NCBI RefSeq assembly: GCF_020859565.1 | Contig: NZ_JAJHUO010000043.1 | Span: forward strand, 23,783 to 87,782 | DNA from: Saccharothrix luteola | GTDB taxonomy: Bacteria > Actinomycetota > Actinomycetes > Mycobacteriales > Pseudonocardiaceae | Direction of reading: 5' to 3' | DNA: 64,000 nt | Shown here: in pieces, positions 45,906 to 55,052 of the stretch | How positions within the stretch are numbered: position 1 is the stretch's first letter | Layout of the letters: each line of letters starts with the position of its first letter | Program-made: the position numbers and the translations under genes | The notes under the pieces: generated by a model | Database searches by the model: none | What the model was told of the DNA's origin: nothing | The model's input: the letters and a program-made list of their open reading frames with translations, nothing else

Positions 45906-46942
45906 CACGCCACTCCCGCCAGGTCCGCGCCGACGACCTCGGCCAGCGAACGGCGTCCCCACAGCAGCCGGGACCAGCCGTCCACCGCGTCCGCGGCCCC
46001 GCTCACGGTCACCGGCCGGCCGCCGGGCGCGTCGGCGGACCAGCCGCCCGCCGTCAGCCACCCGTCGTCGTACACCGTGTCGAGGTAGCGGAACCCCTCG
46101 TCCGGCAGCACCACGACGGTCAACGCGTCCGGGTTGCGCGCCGCCCACCACGCGCCGGCCAGGTAGGACGCGCCACTGGTCGGCCCCATGAACAGGGCGT
46201 GCCTGCGGTGCAGATCCCTGGTGGCGGCGTAGGCACGGCCCGCGTCCACCCAGTGCACCTCGTCGAACTGCCGGTGGTCCAGGTTCGCGGGCACCAGGCT
46301 GTTGCCCAGCCCGCGCAGCGCCCGCAGCCCGTCGGGCTGGCCGAACAGCACGCTGCGGTGGGTGTCCACGCCGATGGCCCGCAGGTCCGGGTACGCCTCG
46401 CGCAGCGCGCTCGCCGTGCCGCACATCGAGCCGCCCGACCCGACCGGGCCGACCAGGCAGTCCACCTGGCCGAGCTGGTCGGCGAGCAGGTCGGCCACCA
46501 GCGCGTAGGACGCCGGGTTGGCCGGGTTGGTGTACTGCTCGGGGCAGAACGCCGACGGCAGCGCGGCCATCAGCTCCGCGACCCTGGCCAGCCGGGTCGC
46601 CTGGTAGCCGCCTCCGGGCGCGCGTTCGCGCACGATGTCCACGGTCGCGCCGAGGTCTTCCAGCCTGCGTCGCAGGGGCGCGTCGATCACCGGGTCGCTG
46701 ACCAGCACCAGCGGCCGGTCGGTGATCGCGCACTCCATGGCCAGCGCCAGCCCGAACGTGCCGGAGGTGGTCTCCACGACCGTCGCGCCCGGCTCCAGCA
46801 GGCCCTGGTCGGCCGCCTGCCGCATGATGTGCCGCGCGGGCACCATCTTCATCAGCCGGTAGGCCAACGCGTAGAGGTTGTCCGTCAGGCGCACCACCAC
46901 GGGGATGCGGTACGCCTCGACCACGTCGCCGAACGCGGGCAC
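45905..46942 (-). CDS. Cysteine-synthase-like PLP enzyme (beta-replacement)
   Basis: This 345-residue fold-type II PLP enzyme has the probable PLP lysine in LMKMVPARHIM near residue 33, the substrate loop VETTSGTFGLALAM and the phosphate-binding GSGGSMCGTASAL. The usual N-terminal NPTGSxKDR reads differently around the lysine, so it is a divergent member and not housekeeping CysK. With the kinase at 19616 and the adjacent lyase, the likely job is to replace the phosphate of O-phosphothreonine with the amino group of aspartate. It starts at GTG 46942, three bases after the MbtH stop. A phosphoserine substrate leading to 2,3-diaminopropionate remains possible. Confidence 0.85.
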   Translation of the reverse strand: MPAFGDVVEAYRIPVVVRLTDNLYALAYRLMKMVPARHIMRQAADQGLLEPGATVVETTSGTFGLALAMECAITDRPLVLVSDPVIDAPLRRRLEDLGATVDIVRERAPGGGYQATRLARVAELMAALPSAFCPEQYTNPANPASYALVADLLADQLGQVDCLVGPVGSGGSMCGTASALREAYPDLRAIGVDTHRSVLFGQPDGLRALRGLGNSLVPANLDHRQFDEVHWVDAGRAYAATRDLHRRHALFMGPTSGASYLAGAWWAARNPDALTVVVLPDEGFRYLDTVYDDGWLTAGGWSADAPGGRPVTVSGAADAVDGWSRLLWGRRSLAEVVGADLAGVA

Positions 46943-46945
46943 GGC

Positions 46946-47143
46946 TCAGCCACCGGACCGCGTGCGCAGGCTGAGCGGGCGCATGTCGGTCCACACGCGC
47001 TCGATGTGCCCCAGGCACTCCTCGCGGGTGCCCGTCGCGCCGCCGTCGCGCCAGCCGGCCGGGACGTCCCGACCGGCCGGCCAGATCGAGTACTGCTCCT
47101 CGTGGTTCACCACGACCTTGAAGGTCGCCTCGCTGTCGGACAC
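46946..47143 (-). CDS. MbtH-like protein
   Basis: This 65-residue protein shows the MbtH pattern: FKVVVNHEEQYSIWP, the central GWRDGG and the C-terminal VWTDMRPLSL. MbtH proteins bind and activate NRPS adenylation domains, so the partners are the two A domains of this cluster. GTG at 47143 is preferred to the longer frame at 47176 because family members begin a few residues before F-x-V-V-V. It is the first gene of the precursor operon, with a heptamer repeat pair 61 bases upstream. Confidence 0.93.
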   Translation of the reverse strand: MSDSEATFKVVVNHEEQYSIWPAGRDVPAGWRDGGATGTREECLGHIERVWTDMRPLSLRTRSGG

Positions 47144-47204
47144 GGTCTCCGCCTCTCGCCGTCGTGCCGGGGACACCAGGTTCCGACGGCGGTTTACCGC
47201 GGTC

Positions 47205-47222
47205 CTATCCCGCCGCTATCGC
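47205..47222 (-). promoter_or_regulatory. Putative SARP binding site upstream of the MbtH/precursor operon
   Basis: In gene sense this reads GCGATAG-CGGC-GGGATAG. Seventeen of 18 bases equal the site upstream of the SARP gene, and it ends 61 bases before the MbtH start. A -10-like TAAACC lies eight bases after the second heptamer. Confidence 0.65.
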
Positions 47223-47254
47223 CCGACCGGCGTCGATCGGCCACCGATGCCCGT

Positions 47255-47272
47255 TCGATAGGACCGGGCGGT
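47255..47272 (+). promoter_or_regulatory. Weak heptamer site upstream of the amidohydrolase gene
   Basis: TCGATAG followed after four bases by GGGCGGT gives one near-consensus heptamer in the sense of the divergent amidohydrolase gene. GATAGGACC here mirrors GGTCCTATC at 47201, so the divergent promoter region is partly symmetric. Confidence 0.3.
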
Positions 47273-47351
47273 TCAGTGGTGGCAATCCCGTGGATCCGGC
47301 GACGGTGTCACCCAGCCGGTCCGGCCCCCGTCGAAGGCAGGTCGAAGTCCC

Positions 47352-48647
47352 ATGAGCATTCCCGCCGAAGGATCAGTGCGCCCGGCCGCGTGGCCGTGGC
47401 CCGATGACGAGCTGCACGTCGACGGTGCGCTGCTGCTGCGCCGGTTGGCCGCGATCTCCCGCATCGGCGCCCGGCCGGGGCGGGGGATCACCCGGCTCGG
47501 GCTCACCCCCGAGGAGACCGCGGCCCGCGCCCACCTCGCCGAGCAGTGCCGCCGCGACGGGCTGGTGGCCCGCACCGACGAGGCGGGCAACCTCGTCGTC
47601 CGGCGGCCCGGCCCGGCCCGCCCGGACCGGCCGGTGCTGCTCATGGGCTCGCACATCGACACGGTGGTCGACGGCGGCCGGCTGGACGGCACCTACGGCG
47701 TGATGGCCGCGTGCGAGGTGTTGCGGGTGCTGGCGGCGCACGACGTCGAGCTGGCCTACGAGCCGGTCGCGGTGGCGTTCACCAACGAGGAAGGCGCGTT
47801 CTTCCCCTACCCGTTCTTCGGTTCCCTCGGGCTGGTCGGCCGGGTGGACACCGACCACGCCCGCCGGATGACCGCGAACGGCGTGGCGCTGCCGGACGCC
47901 CTGCGCGCCGCCGGCGGCGACCTGGACGCCATCGCGGACGCGGCGTGGCCCGCCGGTTCCGTCGCGGGTTACCTGGAGCTGCACATCGAGCAGGGTCCCG
48001 TGCTGGAGCAGGCGGGCGTCCCGATCGGCGTGGTGCAGGCCATCACCGGCCGCACCATTCTGGACATCACCGTGCGCGGTGACCAGGACCACGCCGGCAC
48101 CACACCGATGTGGGCCCGCCGCGACGCGCTGACCGTCGCCGCGCGGGCGGTGCTGGCCATCGAGAAGCTGGCCCGCACCCGCGACCTGTGCCGGGTGTCC
48201 ACCGTGGGCCGGATCAGCGTGGACCCGGGCACCACCAACGTGATCCCCGGCACCGCGCGGCTCACCGCCGAGATCCGCGACGGCCGCGCGGACCGGCTGC
48301 GCGCCGCCGAACTGGCGATCACCACCGAGCTGGCCCAGCTCGCCGAGGCGACCGACACCGAGATCGAGGTCCTGCCCGCCCGGATCACCCAGCCGGTCGC
48401 CACCGACGGCGCGTTGAGCCGCGCCATCGCCGACGCCGCCGACGGCCTCGGCCTGCGGCACGCCGCCCTGGACAGCGGGGCGGGGCACGACGCGCAGGTG
48501 GTCGCCGCCCTCGCGCCGATCGGGATGATCTTCGTGCCGAGCCGGGACGGGATCAGCCACGCACCCCACGAAGACACCGACGACACCCACCTGGTCGCGG
48601 GCGCGGACACGCTGCTGCGCACCGTGCTCGGGGTGGCGCGGCCATGA
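47352..48647 (+). CDS. M20-family amidohydrolase (N-carbamoyl-amino-acid hydrolase-like)
   Basis: This 431-residue metalloenzyme belongs to the M20 hydantoinase/carbamoylase group: GSHIDTV, DGTYGV, AFTNEEGAFF and ELHIEQGPVLE supply the two-metal site and catalytic Glu, and GHDAQVVA lies near the C-terminus. Relatives hydrolyse N-carbamoyl amino acids, allantoate or related ureido compounds. In this cluster it could remove a carbamoyl or acyl protecting group, or hydrolyse an intermediate. It is divergent from the MbtH operon and overlaps the following reading frame, suggesting a two-gene unit. Exact substrate is not readable from sequence. Confidence 0.85.
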   Translation: MSIPAEGSVRPAAWPWPDDELHVDGALLLRRLAAISRIGARPGRGITRLGLTPEETAARAHLAEQCRRDGLVARTDEAGNLVVRRPGPARPDRPVLLMGSHIDTVVDGGRLDGTYGVMAACEVLRVLAAHDVELAYEPVAVAFTNEEGAFFPYPFFGSLGLVGRVDTDHARRMTANGVALPDALRAAGGDLDAIADAAWPAGSVAGYLELHIEQGPVLEQAGVPIGVVQAITGRTILDITVRGDQDHAGTTPMWARRDALTVAARAVLAIEKLARTRDLCRVSTVGRISVDPGTTNVIPGTARLTAEIRDGRADRLRAAELAITTELAQLAEATDTEIEVLPARITQPVATDGALSRAIADAADGLGLRHAALDSGAGHDAQVVAALAPIGMIFVPSRDGISHAPHEDTDDTHLVAGADTLLRTVLGVARP

Positions 48648-48664
48648 GCCACGAGGAGGAGACC

Positions 48665-49237
48665 ATGACCAGTCCACAGAGGATCGCGGTGTTCTGCGGC
48701 GCCAACCCCGGTCGCGGCGGCGCCTACCTGGCCCGTGCGACCGACCTGGGCGCCGAGCTGGGCAGGCGCGGTATCGGCCTGGTGTACGGCGGCAGCGGGG
48801 GTGGGCTGATGGGCGCGGTGGCCGACGGCGCCCTCGCGTCGGGCGCCCACGTCACCGGCGTCATCCCGCACCACCTGACCCGGCACGACCCGGTGAAGAC
48901 CGACATCGACGAGATCCACCTCGTGGAGACCATGCACGAGCGCAAGTCCCTGATGTACCGGCTGGCGGACGCGTTCATCGTCCTGCCCGGCGGTTTCGGC
49001 ACCTTCGACGAGCTGTTCGAGGCGCTGACCTGGGTCAAGATCGGCCTGCACGACAAGCCCGTGGTGCTGCTCGACGTGGACGGCTACTACCGCCCGCTGG
49101 GCGCGCTGCTGGACCGCAGTTCCCGCGAGGGCTTCATCTCCGGTGGGGAACGCGGCCTGGTGCGGCTCGCCTCGACGGCGCGGGAAGCGCTGGACCTGTG
49201 CGGCGCGCGACGGGTCGCCGAACTCGCCGCCGGCTGA
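48665..49237 (+). CDS. LOG-family nucleoside-phosphate phosphoribohydrolase
   Basis: This 190-residue protein has an intact LOG signature: IAVFCGANPG, VYGGSGGGLMGAVADGAL, HERKSLMYRLADAFIVLP and PGGFGTFDELFE. Intact family members cleave the N-glycosidic bond of nucleoside 5'-monophosphates, for example cytokinin ribotides. ATG at 48665 is chosen because GGAGGA lies five bases upstream; an earlier in-frame ATG at 48644 overlaps the amidohydrolase stop. As with the divergent LOG-like gene at the other end of the cluster, its role in peptide biosynthesis is unknown. Confidence 0.85.
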   Translation: MTSPQRIAVFCGANPGRGGAYLARATDLGAELGRRGIGLVYGGSGGGLMGAVADGALASGAHVTGVIPHHLTRHDPVKTDIDEIHLVETMHERKSLMYRLADAFIVLPGGFGTFDELFEALTWVKIGLHDKPVVLLDVDGYYRPLGALLDRSSREGFISGGERGLVRLASTAREALDLCGARRVAELAAG

Positions 49238-49249
49238 CCACCCCGCCGA

Positions 49250-49285
49250 ACGGCCCGGAACCCGGATGACCGGGTTCCGGGCCGT
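49250..49285. terminator. Bidirectional hairpin terminator at the right cluster edge
   Basis: A perfect 16-bp stem (ACGGCCCGGAACCCGG) with loop ATGA lies between the convergent LOG and fasciclin genes. It marks the probable right boundary of the peptide cluster. Confidence 0.85.
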
Positions 49286-49314
49286 CGCAGTCCTCTTGGC
49301 GATGGCCGAAGGGA

Positions 49315-49965
49315 CTACGAGGTGGGCATCATCACCTTGTCGATGACGAACACGGTGGCGTTCGCGGTCGGGATGTTGCCGCACAGGACCTTCGCGCCGT
49401 TGACCGTGACGTTGTCGCCGGAGCCCTCGACCTTGAGGGTGCCGCCCTGGACGGTGGGCAGGCCGGCGGAGGACAGGATGCCTTCCTTGTCCATGCGCTG
49501 CGGCACGACGTGGTAGGTCAGGATGCCGGTCAGCTTGGGCTTGTCGGCGAGCACGGCGTTGAGGGTGTCCGCGCCGAGGGCGTCGAAGGCGGGGTCGTAG
49601 GGCGCGAAGACGGTGTACTTCGCGTCCGCCTTGTTGAGGGTGTCGACGAGACCGGCGGCCTCGACGGCGGCCACGAGCTTGGTGAGCAGCGGGTTGTTGC
49701 TCGCGGCGGTGGCCACCGGGTCGTCGACCATGCCGTCGAGGGAACCCTCGGTGTCCTTCGGCAGGTTGGCGCAGGCGGCGCCGAACACGTCGCCGGTCGT
49801 GGTGACGCCGTCGCTCATCGCCTTGCTGCTGGTGGTCGTGGTGGTCGTGGCGGCGGCCGAGGTCGTGGTGTCGGAGGCTGCCTGGTCGCCGCTGCCGCAG
49901 GCGGTCAGGGCGATCAGGGCCGCGGTGAGAACGCCGATCGCGGACGCGGGCCGGGTGCTGCGCAT
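49315..49965 (-). CDS. Fasciclin-domain lipoprotein
   Basis: This 216-residue surface lipoprotein has lipobox LTAC near residue 22, a Thr/Ser-rich linker, and one FAS1 domain with YTVFAPYDPAFDAL and a final NATVFVIDKVMM. It resembles the MPT83/MPB70 group of actinobacterial cell-surface proteins implicated in adhesion. It is downstream of, and in the same direction as, a membrane molybdopterin oxidoreductase gene 139 bases upstream, an association often seen in actinobacteria. AAGGAG lies upstream of the ATG at 49965. Confidence 0.9.
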   Translation of the reverse strand: MRSTRPASAIGVLTAALIALTACGSGDQAASDTTTSAAATTTTTTSSKAMSDGVTTTGDVFGAACANLPKDTEGSLDGMVDDPVATAASNNPLLTKLVAAVEAAGLVDTLNKADAKYTVFAPYDPAFDALGADTLNAVLADKPKLTGILTYHVVPQRMDKEGILSSAGLPTVQGGTLKVEGSGDNVTVNGAKVLCGNIPTANATVFVIDKVMMPTS

Positions 49966-50104
49966 GGGAGGTCACTCCTTTGAGGACGGTTGCCAGGACG
50001 GTGCTTCCCGGCTTGTCATGGGTGATTCGGCGCCGGAAGGGCTCCGGATTGGTCGAACGGAAGAAAAGTCGGGGAGTTCCTCGTGCCGGTCGTGTTCGGA
50101 CTGG

Positions 50105-51709
50105 TCACGGTCGGGCGGTGAACACGATCGTGTGCCATCCGGCGGCGCCGTCCGGGATCGGTTCGGCCCGTTCACTGGTCTGGGTGTAGCCGGTGCGGTC
50201 GGTGGCCCGCACTTCCAGCGTGTGGGAGCCGGCGGGCAGGTCGAGCTCGGCGCGCCACATCCGCCAGGTGTCGACGGTGACCTCCGTGCTCAGGGTCGTG
50301 GCCTGCCAGGGACCGCCGTCCACGCGGACCTCGACCTTGTCGACGCCCCGGTGCTGGGCCCACGCGACCCCGGCGGCGACGAACCGGCCCGCGGGCACCT
50401 GCTCGAAGGCCTTGGGCCGGTCGACGCGGGACATGGTCTTGATCGGGGCACGGCGTGCCCAGTCGCGCTTGACCCAATAGGCGTCGAAGTCGGCGAACGT
50501 GGTGAGTTCGGCGTCGACCAGCCACTTGGTCGCCGAGACGAACCCGTACAGGCCGGGCACGACCATGCGCACGGGGAAGCCGTGCTCGACGGGGAGCGGT
50601 TCGCCGTTCATGCCGACGGCCAACAACGCGTCGCTGCCGGGCCTCATGACGTCCTCGACGGGGGTGCCGCAGGTCCAGCCGTCCACGCTGCGCGTCGCGA
50701 TCTGGTCCGAACCCGGTCGGATGCCCGCCTCGGCGAGGATGTCGCTCAGGGACACGCCGATGAAGGTGGTGGTGGAGATGTAGGGCCCGCCGACTTCGTT
50801 GGACACGCAGCAGAGGCTGATCGTCTTCTCCACCAGCGGCCTGGCCAGCAGGTCGTCGTAGGTGAGGACGAGTTCGCGGTCGACCATGCCGTGCACGCGC
50901 ACGCGCCAGTCCTGCGCCCGCACCCTGGGCACGGACAACGCGGTGTCCACCCGGTAGAAGTCCGCGTTCGACGTGAGGAAGGTCGGCGTCCCGTCCCCGG
51001 CGAAGTCCGCCCCCTCCGGGATCGGCGGTGCGGTCACGTCCGGGGTGAGCCGGATCGAGCGGCGGGAGGCCTCCACGTCGACCCGGCCACCGAGGAACTG
51101 CCCGGCGGCGGCGGTCGCCCCGGCCGCGGCGGCGACGGCGGTGGAGGTGACCAGGAAGCGACGGCGTCCCAGGCCGGGCACCCGCCAGTCCACCGGACGC
51201 GTACTGGGACCGTCCACAGTGGCGTCCTCGGGAGGCTCGCCCGCCGGGCGCCGGGCGAGCCGGTGCAGCCACCGGAAGACCAGGACACCGACGACCAGGC
51301 TGATCACCGGCGCGAGCACAGCCGTCACGCCCAGCGTGGGGCGGGCGAGCACCGCCACGATGCCGACCACGCCGAGCCCGCCCGCCAGGACCGTCCCGGG
51401 CAGCGCGCCGCGCCGGGACAGCAGCCCGGCCACGACCGCCGCACCCGCGATGACGACCGCCATGCCCGCCAGCAGGACGAGCTTGTCGTCCTCGCCGAAC
51501 GTGCGGATCGCGAAGTCCTTCACCGGGTGCGGCGTCAGGTCGATCGCGGTGTTGCCGACGGCCAGGAACGGTGAGGCGAACGGGTCGACGAGCGCGGCGA
51601 CGAGGTGCCCGGCGGCCAACGCCGCCGCCACCGCGAGCAACCCCGCCGCGACCGCCGCCCACAGCGGCAGCCGGGGATCGTCTCTCTGCCTGCGCGTGGT
51701 TGCGTTCAC
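50105..51709 (-). CDS. Membrane-anchored molybdopterin oxidoreductase (sulfite-oxidase family)
   Basis: This 534-residue protein has about four transmembrane helices in the first ~150 residues, then a twin-arginine-like GRRRFLV segment and a sulfite-oxidase-type molybdopterin domain. The probable Mo-ligating Cys lies in SLCCVSNEVGG, and a Mo-co dimerisation domain follows (RVDKVEVRVDGGPW). The catalytic part should face outside. The natural substrate is unknown; methionine sulfoxide or sulfite reactions are known in relatives. It starts at GTG 51709 and is probably cotranscribed with the fasciclin lipoprotein gene. Confidence 0.87.
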   Translation of the reverse strand: MNATTRRQRDDPRLPLWAAVAAGLLAVAAALAAGHLVAALVDPFASPFLAVGNTAIDLTPHPVKDFAIRTFGEDDKLVLLAGMAVVIAGAAVVAGLLSRRGALPGTVLAGGLGVVGIVAVLARPTLGVTAVLAPVISLVVGVLVFRWLHRLARRPAGEPPEDATVDGPSTRPVDWRVPGLGRRRFLVTSTAVAAAAGATAAAGQFLGGRVDVEASRRSIRLTPDVTAPPIPEGADFAGDGTPTFLTSNADFYRVDTALSVPRVRAQDWRVRVHGMVDRELVLTYDDLLARPLVEKTISLCCVSNEVGGPYISTTTFIGVSLSDILAEAGIRPGSDQIATRSVDGWTCGTPVEDVMRPGSDALLAVGMNGEPLPVEHGFPVRMVVPGLYGFVSATKWLVDAELTTFADFDAYWVKRDWARRAPIKTMSRVDRPKAFEQVPAGRFVAAGVAWAQHRGVDKVEVRVDGGPWQATTLSTEVTVDTWRMWRAELDLPAGSHTLEVRATDRTGYTQTSERAEPIPDGAAGWHTIVFTARP

Positions 51710-52156
51710 ACCTGGTATTCGCAGCGAACGGCCCCTCGGATTGCCCCGGAGCAGAAACCGGGAAGCCGGGAAGCGTGCGGTTCATGGGCGATGACCGGGC
51801 CGTGGAGCCGTGGGAGTCGGCGCGGTGGGGCACGTTCCGGCCCACGGCGACCGCGCTCGCGGTCGTCAGGACGCTCACGTCCGCCATGCGGTAGTCCGCT
51901 CGACGGCGATCCACGCACGACGCCGGACCTTCACCCGTTGGGCCGACCCGACCTCCACCGACTCGTCCCCCCGACCAGCAGCGGGGATCTCGACCATGGA
52001 CGCAGCGCGCAGGCGTGGTTCCGGTCGGTCGTGCGGCACGTCGGTCGGGCACGTACCGTGTAGGGGAGGTGAGCTGTCACCGATCTCTTACAAGGCGACA
52101 ACACGGGTTGAACAGCAACCCGTTGCCGCTCTCGTGTTCCAACGAGAGGCGTCCCC
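51710..52156. other. Intergenic region, promoters expected, no gene seen
   Basis: This 447-base gap separates the divergent oxidoreductase and STAS genes. Short open frames occur, but none has a convincing ribosome site or recognisable product. It should hold both promoters. The only structured element I see is the hairpin at 52103-52123 in the STAS leader. Confidence 0.5.
52103..52123 (+). other. Leader hairpin upstream of the STAS gene
   Basis: ACGGGTTG and CAACCCGT form an 8-bp stem around AACAG, 34 bases upstream of the STAS start codon. It may influence mRNA stability or translation; no known riboswitch fold was recognised. Confidence 0.35.
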
Positions 52157-52528
52157 ATGCTCGGCACAAGCAGCACAGACGACATCGTGACCGTCGACGT
52201 CACCCGCTACCGGGGTGTGCCCGTCCTCACGGTGCGCGGCGAGTTGGACTCCACGACCATCATGCCGGTCCGCACGGGGTTGTTCGACCAACTCGACCGA
52301 GGTCACCGGGGGCTGGTCGTGGACCTCTCCGGGGTGACCTTCATGGGCTCCACCGGACTGCAAGCGCTGGTCGACGCGATCGCACACTCAAGGCGCTCCG
52401 GCAAGGTCCTCGCCGTCACCGCCCGGCACCGCGCGGTCCTGCTCCCGATGCGGTTGACCGGCTTGGACCGGGCAGTGGCGGTGCGCGCCACGGTCCACGA
52501 GGCCGCGGTGGCCGTGCTGTCGTCCTAA
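52157..52528 (+). CDS. STAS-domain anti-sigma factor antagonist
   Basis: This 123-residue cytoplasmic protein is a single STAS domain (SpoIIAA/RsbV type). The phosphorylatable serine lies in DLSGVTFMGSTGLQAL near residue 59. Unphosphorylated antagonists bind RsbW-type kinases and free a sigma factor. It converges with an RsbW-like gene and overlaps it by four bases at the stops, which suggests a functional pair. AGAGG lies upstream of ATG 52157. Confidence 0.88.
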   Translation: MLGTSSTDDIVTVDVTRYRGVPVLTVRGELDSTTIMPVRTGLFDQLDRGHRGLVVDLSGVTFMGSTGLQALVDAIAHSRRSGKVLAVTARHRAVLLPMRLTGLDRAVAVRATVHEAAVAVLSS

Positions 52529-52953
52529 CGCTCGATCCCGGCGTCCGGGCGCCCCGCCGTACAACCGATCTCCGCCCACACGGTCTTGCCGCCCTCGTGG
52601 CGGTCGACGCCCCAGTCCGCGCTGCAGTACGCGACGAGCACCATGCCCCGTCCCCGCTCCGGGCCCGACCGCGACCGCCCCACCACCACCTCGCCGTCCC
52701 CGGCGTCGTCGACTTCGATCCGCACGGCGCACGGTCCCGACGACCGCCACACCCGCAACCGACGTGGGGCCTCGCCGTGGTCGTAGGCGTTGGCCACCAA
52801 CTCGGTGACGACCAGCAGGCAATCCTCCACCTCTTCGTCACTCCGGTCGGACAACAACCCGCGCGCCCACCGCCGGATTCGCACCAATGGTGGATCCTCG
52901 TCGGTGAGTTCCAGGGTCAGCGGTCTCGCATCGGCCTCGCCCTCGTAGAGCAT
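52525..52953 (-). CDS. RsbW-like anti-sigma factor kinase (HATPase_c)
   Basis: This ~142-residue protein has the GHKL ATPase boxes: the N-box VVTELVANAYDHG near residue 56, the G1 box VDDAGDG and the G2 region GRGMVLV. It belongs to the short actinobacterial RsbW/SpoIIAB-type regulators that bind sigma factors or STAS partners. The start is uncertain, since several GTG codons lie upstream (52956, 52959, 52977) near a GGGAGGGG run; ATG at 52953 is the conservative choice. The convergent STAS gene is the likely partner. No sigma-factor gene is adjacent. Confidence 0.82.
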   Translation of the reverse strand: MLYEGEADARPLTLELTDEDPPLVRIRRWARGLLSDRSDEEVEDCLLVVTELVANAYDHGEAPRRLRVWRSSGPCAVRIEVDDAGDGEVVVGRSRSGPERGRGMVLVAYCSADWGVDRHEGGKTVWAEIGCTAGRPDAGIER

Positions 52954-53069
52954 CACCACGAGCCCCACCCCTCCCACCGAAGACGTCGGATCTCATCAGG
53001 TTTACCCGCGCTTTCCGTCCATTAACCACACCGCAACCGTCCACCCGGGCGTCCCGGCCGGGAACGGGG

Positions 53070-55052
53070 TCAGCCGCCGACGTGGATGCCGGGACGCCGA
53101 GCCGGGTCGGGTTCGTTGGCGCGGATGATCTCCCGGACCACCGGGGCGGTGTCGCCGCGACCCAGGAGCAGGTAGCGGAACAGGTGTCCCAGCGGGTTTC
53201 CCTCGCTCCAGGCGAAGTGGCAGTGCGGGAGGACGTCGGTGGTGTCGCGCAGGGTCAGCAGGATCGCGGCGATCGCGTTGGGCGCGGCGGGGCTCTCGGT
53301 CCGCAGGATCCGGTGGCCGTCGACCTCGACGCCCCGGACCTCGAGCACGTCGCTGAACGCCGACGGGTCCACCACGTCGATCTCCAGGAACAGCACGTCG
53401 GCCTGACCGGGCACCGGGTTCGCCCCGCGCTGCTCGACCTCCTTGTCCGCGTACTCGGCCGCGTCACCGGCCTGGCGGCGGTTGGCGATGATGGTGAGCG
53501 CGCCGTCGTGGGCGATCGAGTCGGTGACGAACCGGCGGGCGGCGTCGTCGAACTCGATGTGGTCGACGCGCAACTCGGTGGTCCGGCTGACCCTGGACAC
53601 CAGGGAGACGGCGATGATGCCGAGGACGAAGAAGCACGAGATCGTGATGCCGTCGGGCTTCTCGATCACGTTCTCCACCAGGGCGTAGACCATGATCAGG
53701 GTGAGGACCGTGAACGCGATCGCCGACCGGCGCTGCCGACGGCGCACGGCGGAGATCGTCACCGCGACCGAGGCCGACACCATCATGGCCAGGATGCCGG
53801 TGGCGTAGGCGCCGGCCTGGGCGTTGACGTCGGCGCGGAAGACGATCGTGATCAGGATGCAGACGGCGGTGTAGACCAGCACGACCGGCCGCACGGCGCG
53901 GGCCCACTCCGGCGCCATGCCGTAGGACGGCAGGTAGCGCGGCACGATGTTGATCAGGCCGGCCATCGCCGACGCGCCCGCGAACCACAGGATCAGGATG
54001 CTGCTGATGTCGTAGGCGGTGCCGACCCACTCGCCGAGCAGGTCGTGGGCGAGGTAGGCCAGGGCGCGGCCGTTGGCCTCGCCGCCGGGCTGGAACTGCT
54101 CCACCGGCACGAGGACCGTGGTCACGAAGCTGGTCGCGATCAGGTAGACCGACATGATGACCGCGGCGGTGGTGAGCAGCTTGCGGGTGTTGCGGATGCG
54201 GCTCTCCAGCCGTTCGGCCTCGGTCCGACCGTCGGTCGCCACCAGGGGCATCATGCTGACACCGGTCTCGAACCCGGACAGGCCCAGCACCAGCAACGGG
54301 AACGCCAGGATCGCCGGACCGACCACCCCGGCCAGTCCCCCGCCGCCGGAGGTCAGCGCGTCCAGCCACCGGTCCAGCGCGACGGGCCCCGACACCACCT
54401 CCACCACACCGGCCACCACGACCACCGCGTTGAGCAGCAGGAACACCGCGACCAACGGGATGGCCACGCCCACCGCCTCGCTGAACCCGAGCAGGAACAC
54501 CCCGCCCAGGACCAGCAACAGCACGACCGTGACCAGGACCTCGTGGCCGTGCAGGAACCCGGGCGCGTGCGGGTTCTCCAACGCGTGCACGGACGCGTCG
54601 GCGGCCGACAGCGTGATCGTGATGATCCACGACGTCGCCACGAACCCCAGCAGCACCAGCACGAACAGCTTGCCCCGCCAGAACGGCAGCAGGTCCTCCA
54701 ACATCGCCACCGACCCCTGGCCGTGCGGGCTCTCCCGAGCCACCCGGCGGTACATCGGCAACATCCCGAACAACGTCAGCGCCACGATCAGCAACGTCGC
54801 CAACGGCGAGATCGCGCCCGCCGCCAACGCCGCGATACCGGGCAGGTAGGACAAAGTGGAGAAGTAGTCCACACCGGTCAGGCACATGACCTTCCACCAT
54901 GCCGTCGGCTTGGCGTGCTGCTCGGAGCCCGCGGGCCCGACGGGCTGCACCCGGTGCTCCAGCAACCACCGCCCCAACCGCGAGGACGGGGCGGCCGGTC
55001 GAACCGGGCTGTCCACCCGTGCCGGAACCGCGAACTGCGGCCTGTCGGTCAT
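53070..55052 (-). CDS. APC-superfamily permease with soluble C-terminal domain
   Basis: This 660-residue membrane protein begins with a polar ~55-residue N-terminus, then about twelve transmembrane helices, including the conserved LTGVDYFSTLSYLPG segment, and ends with a ~170-residue soluble region. The helical core resembles APC-type transporters of amino acids or potassium (KUP/KimA-like groups). Substrate cannot be assigned. The 238 bases upstream were examined for a c-di-AMP riboswitch, which often controls potassium transporters, and none was found. It stands alone between the RsbW-like gene and a phosphatase remnant. Confidence 0.8.
   Translation of the reverse strand: MTDRPQFAVPARVDSPVRPAAPSSRLGRWLLEHRVQPVGPAGSEQHAKPTAWWKVMCLTGVDYFSTLSYLPGIAALAAGAISPLATLLIVALTLFGMLPMYRRVARESPHGQGSVAMLEDLLPFWRGKLFVLVLLGFVATSWIITITLSAADASVHALENPHAPGFLHGHEVLVTVVLLLVLGGVFLLGFSEAVGVAIPLVAVFLLLNAVVVVAGVVEVVSGPVALDRWLDALTSGGGGLAGVVGPAILAFPLLVLGLSGFETGVSMMPLVATDGRTEAERLESRIRNTRKLLTTAAVIMSVYLIATSFVTTVLVPVEQFQPGGEANGRALAYLAHDLLGEWVGTAYDISSILILWFAGASAMAGLINIVPRYLPSYGMAPEWARAVRPVVLVYTAVCILITIVFRADVNAQAGAYATGILAMMVSASVAVTISAVRRRQRRSAIAFTVLTLIMVYALVENVIEKPDGITISCFFVLGIIAVSLVSRVSRTTELRVDHIEFDDAARRFVTDSIAHDGALTIIANRRQAGDAAEYADKEVEQRGANPVPGQADVLFLEIDVVDPSAFSDVLEVRGVEVDGHRILRTESPAAPNAIAAILLTLRDTTDVLPHCHFAWSEGNPLGHLFRYLLLGRGDTAPVVREIIRANEPDPARRPGIHVGG

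Noticed and set aside
51571..51894. Small plus-strand frame near the oxidoreductase promoter
   Set aside because: No ribosome site at a usable start, and half of it is antisense to the oxidoreductase N-terminus.
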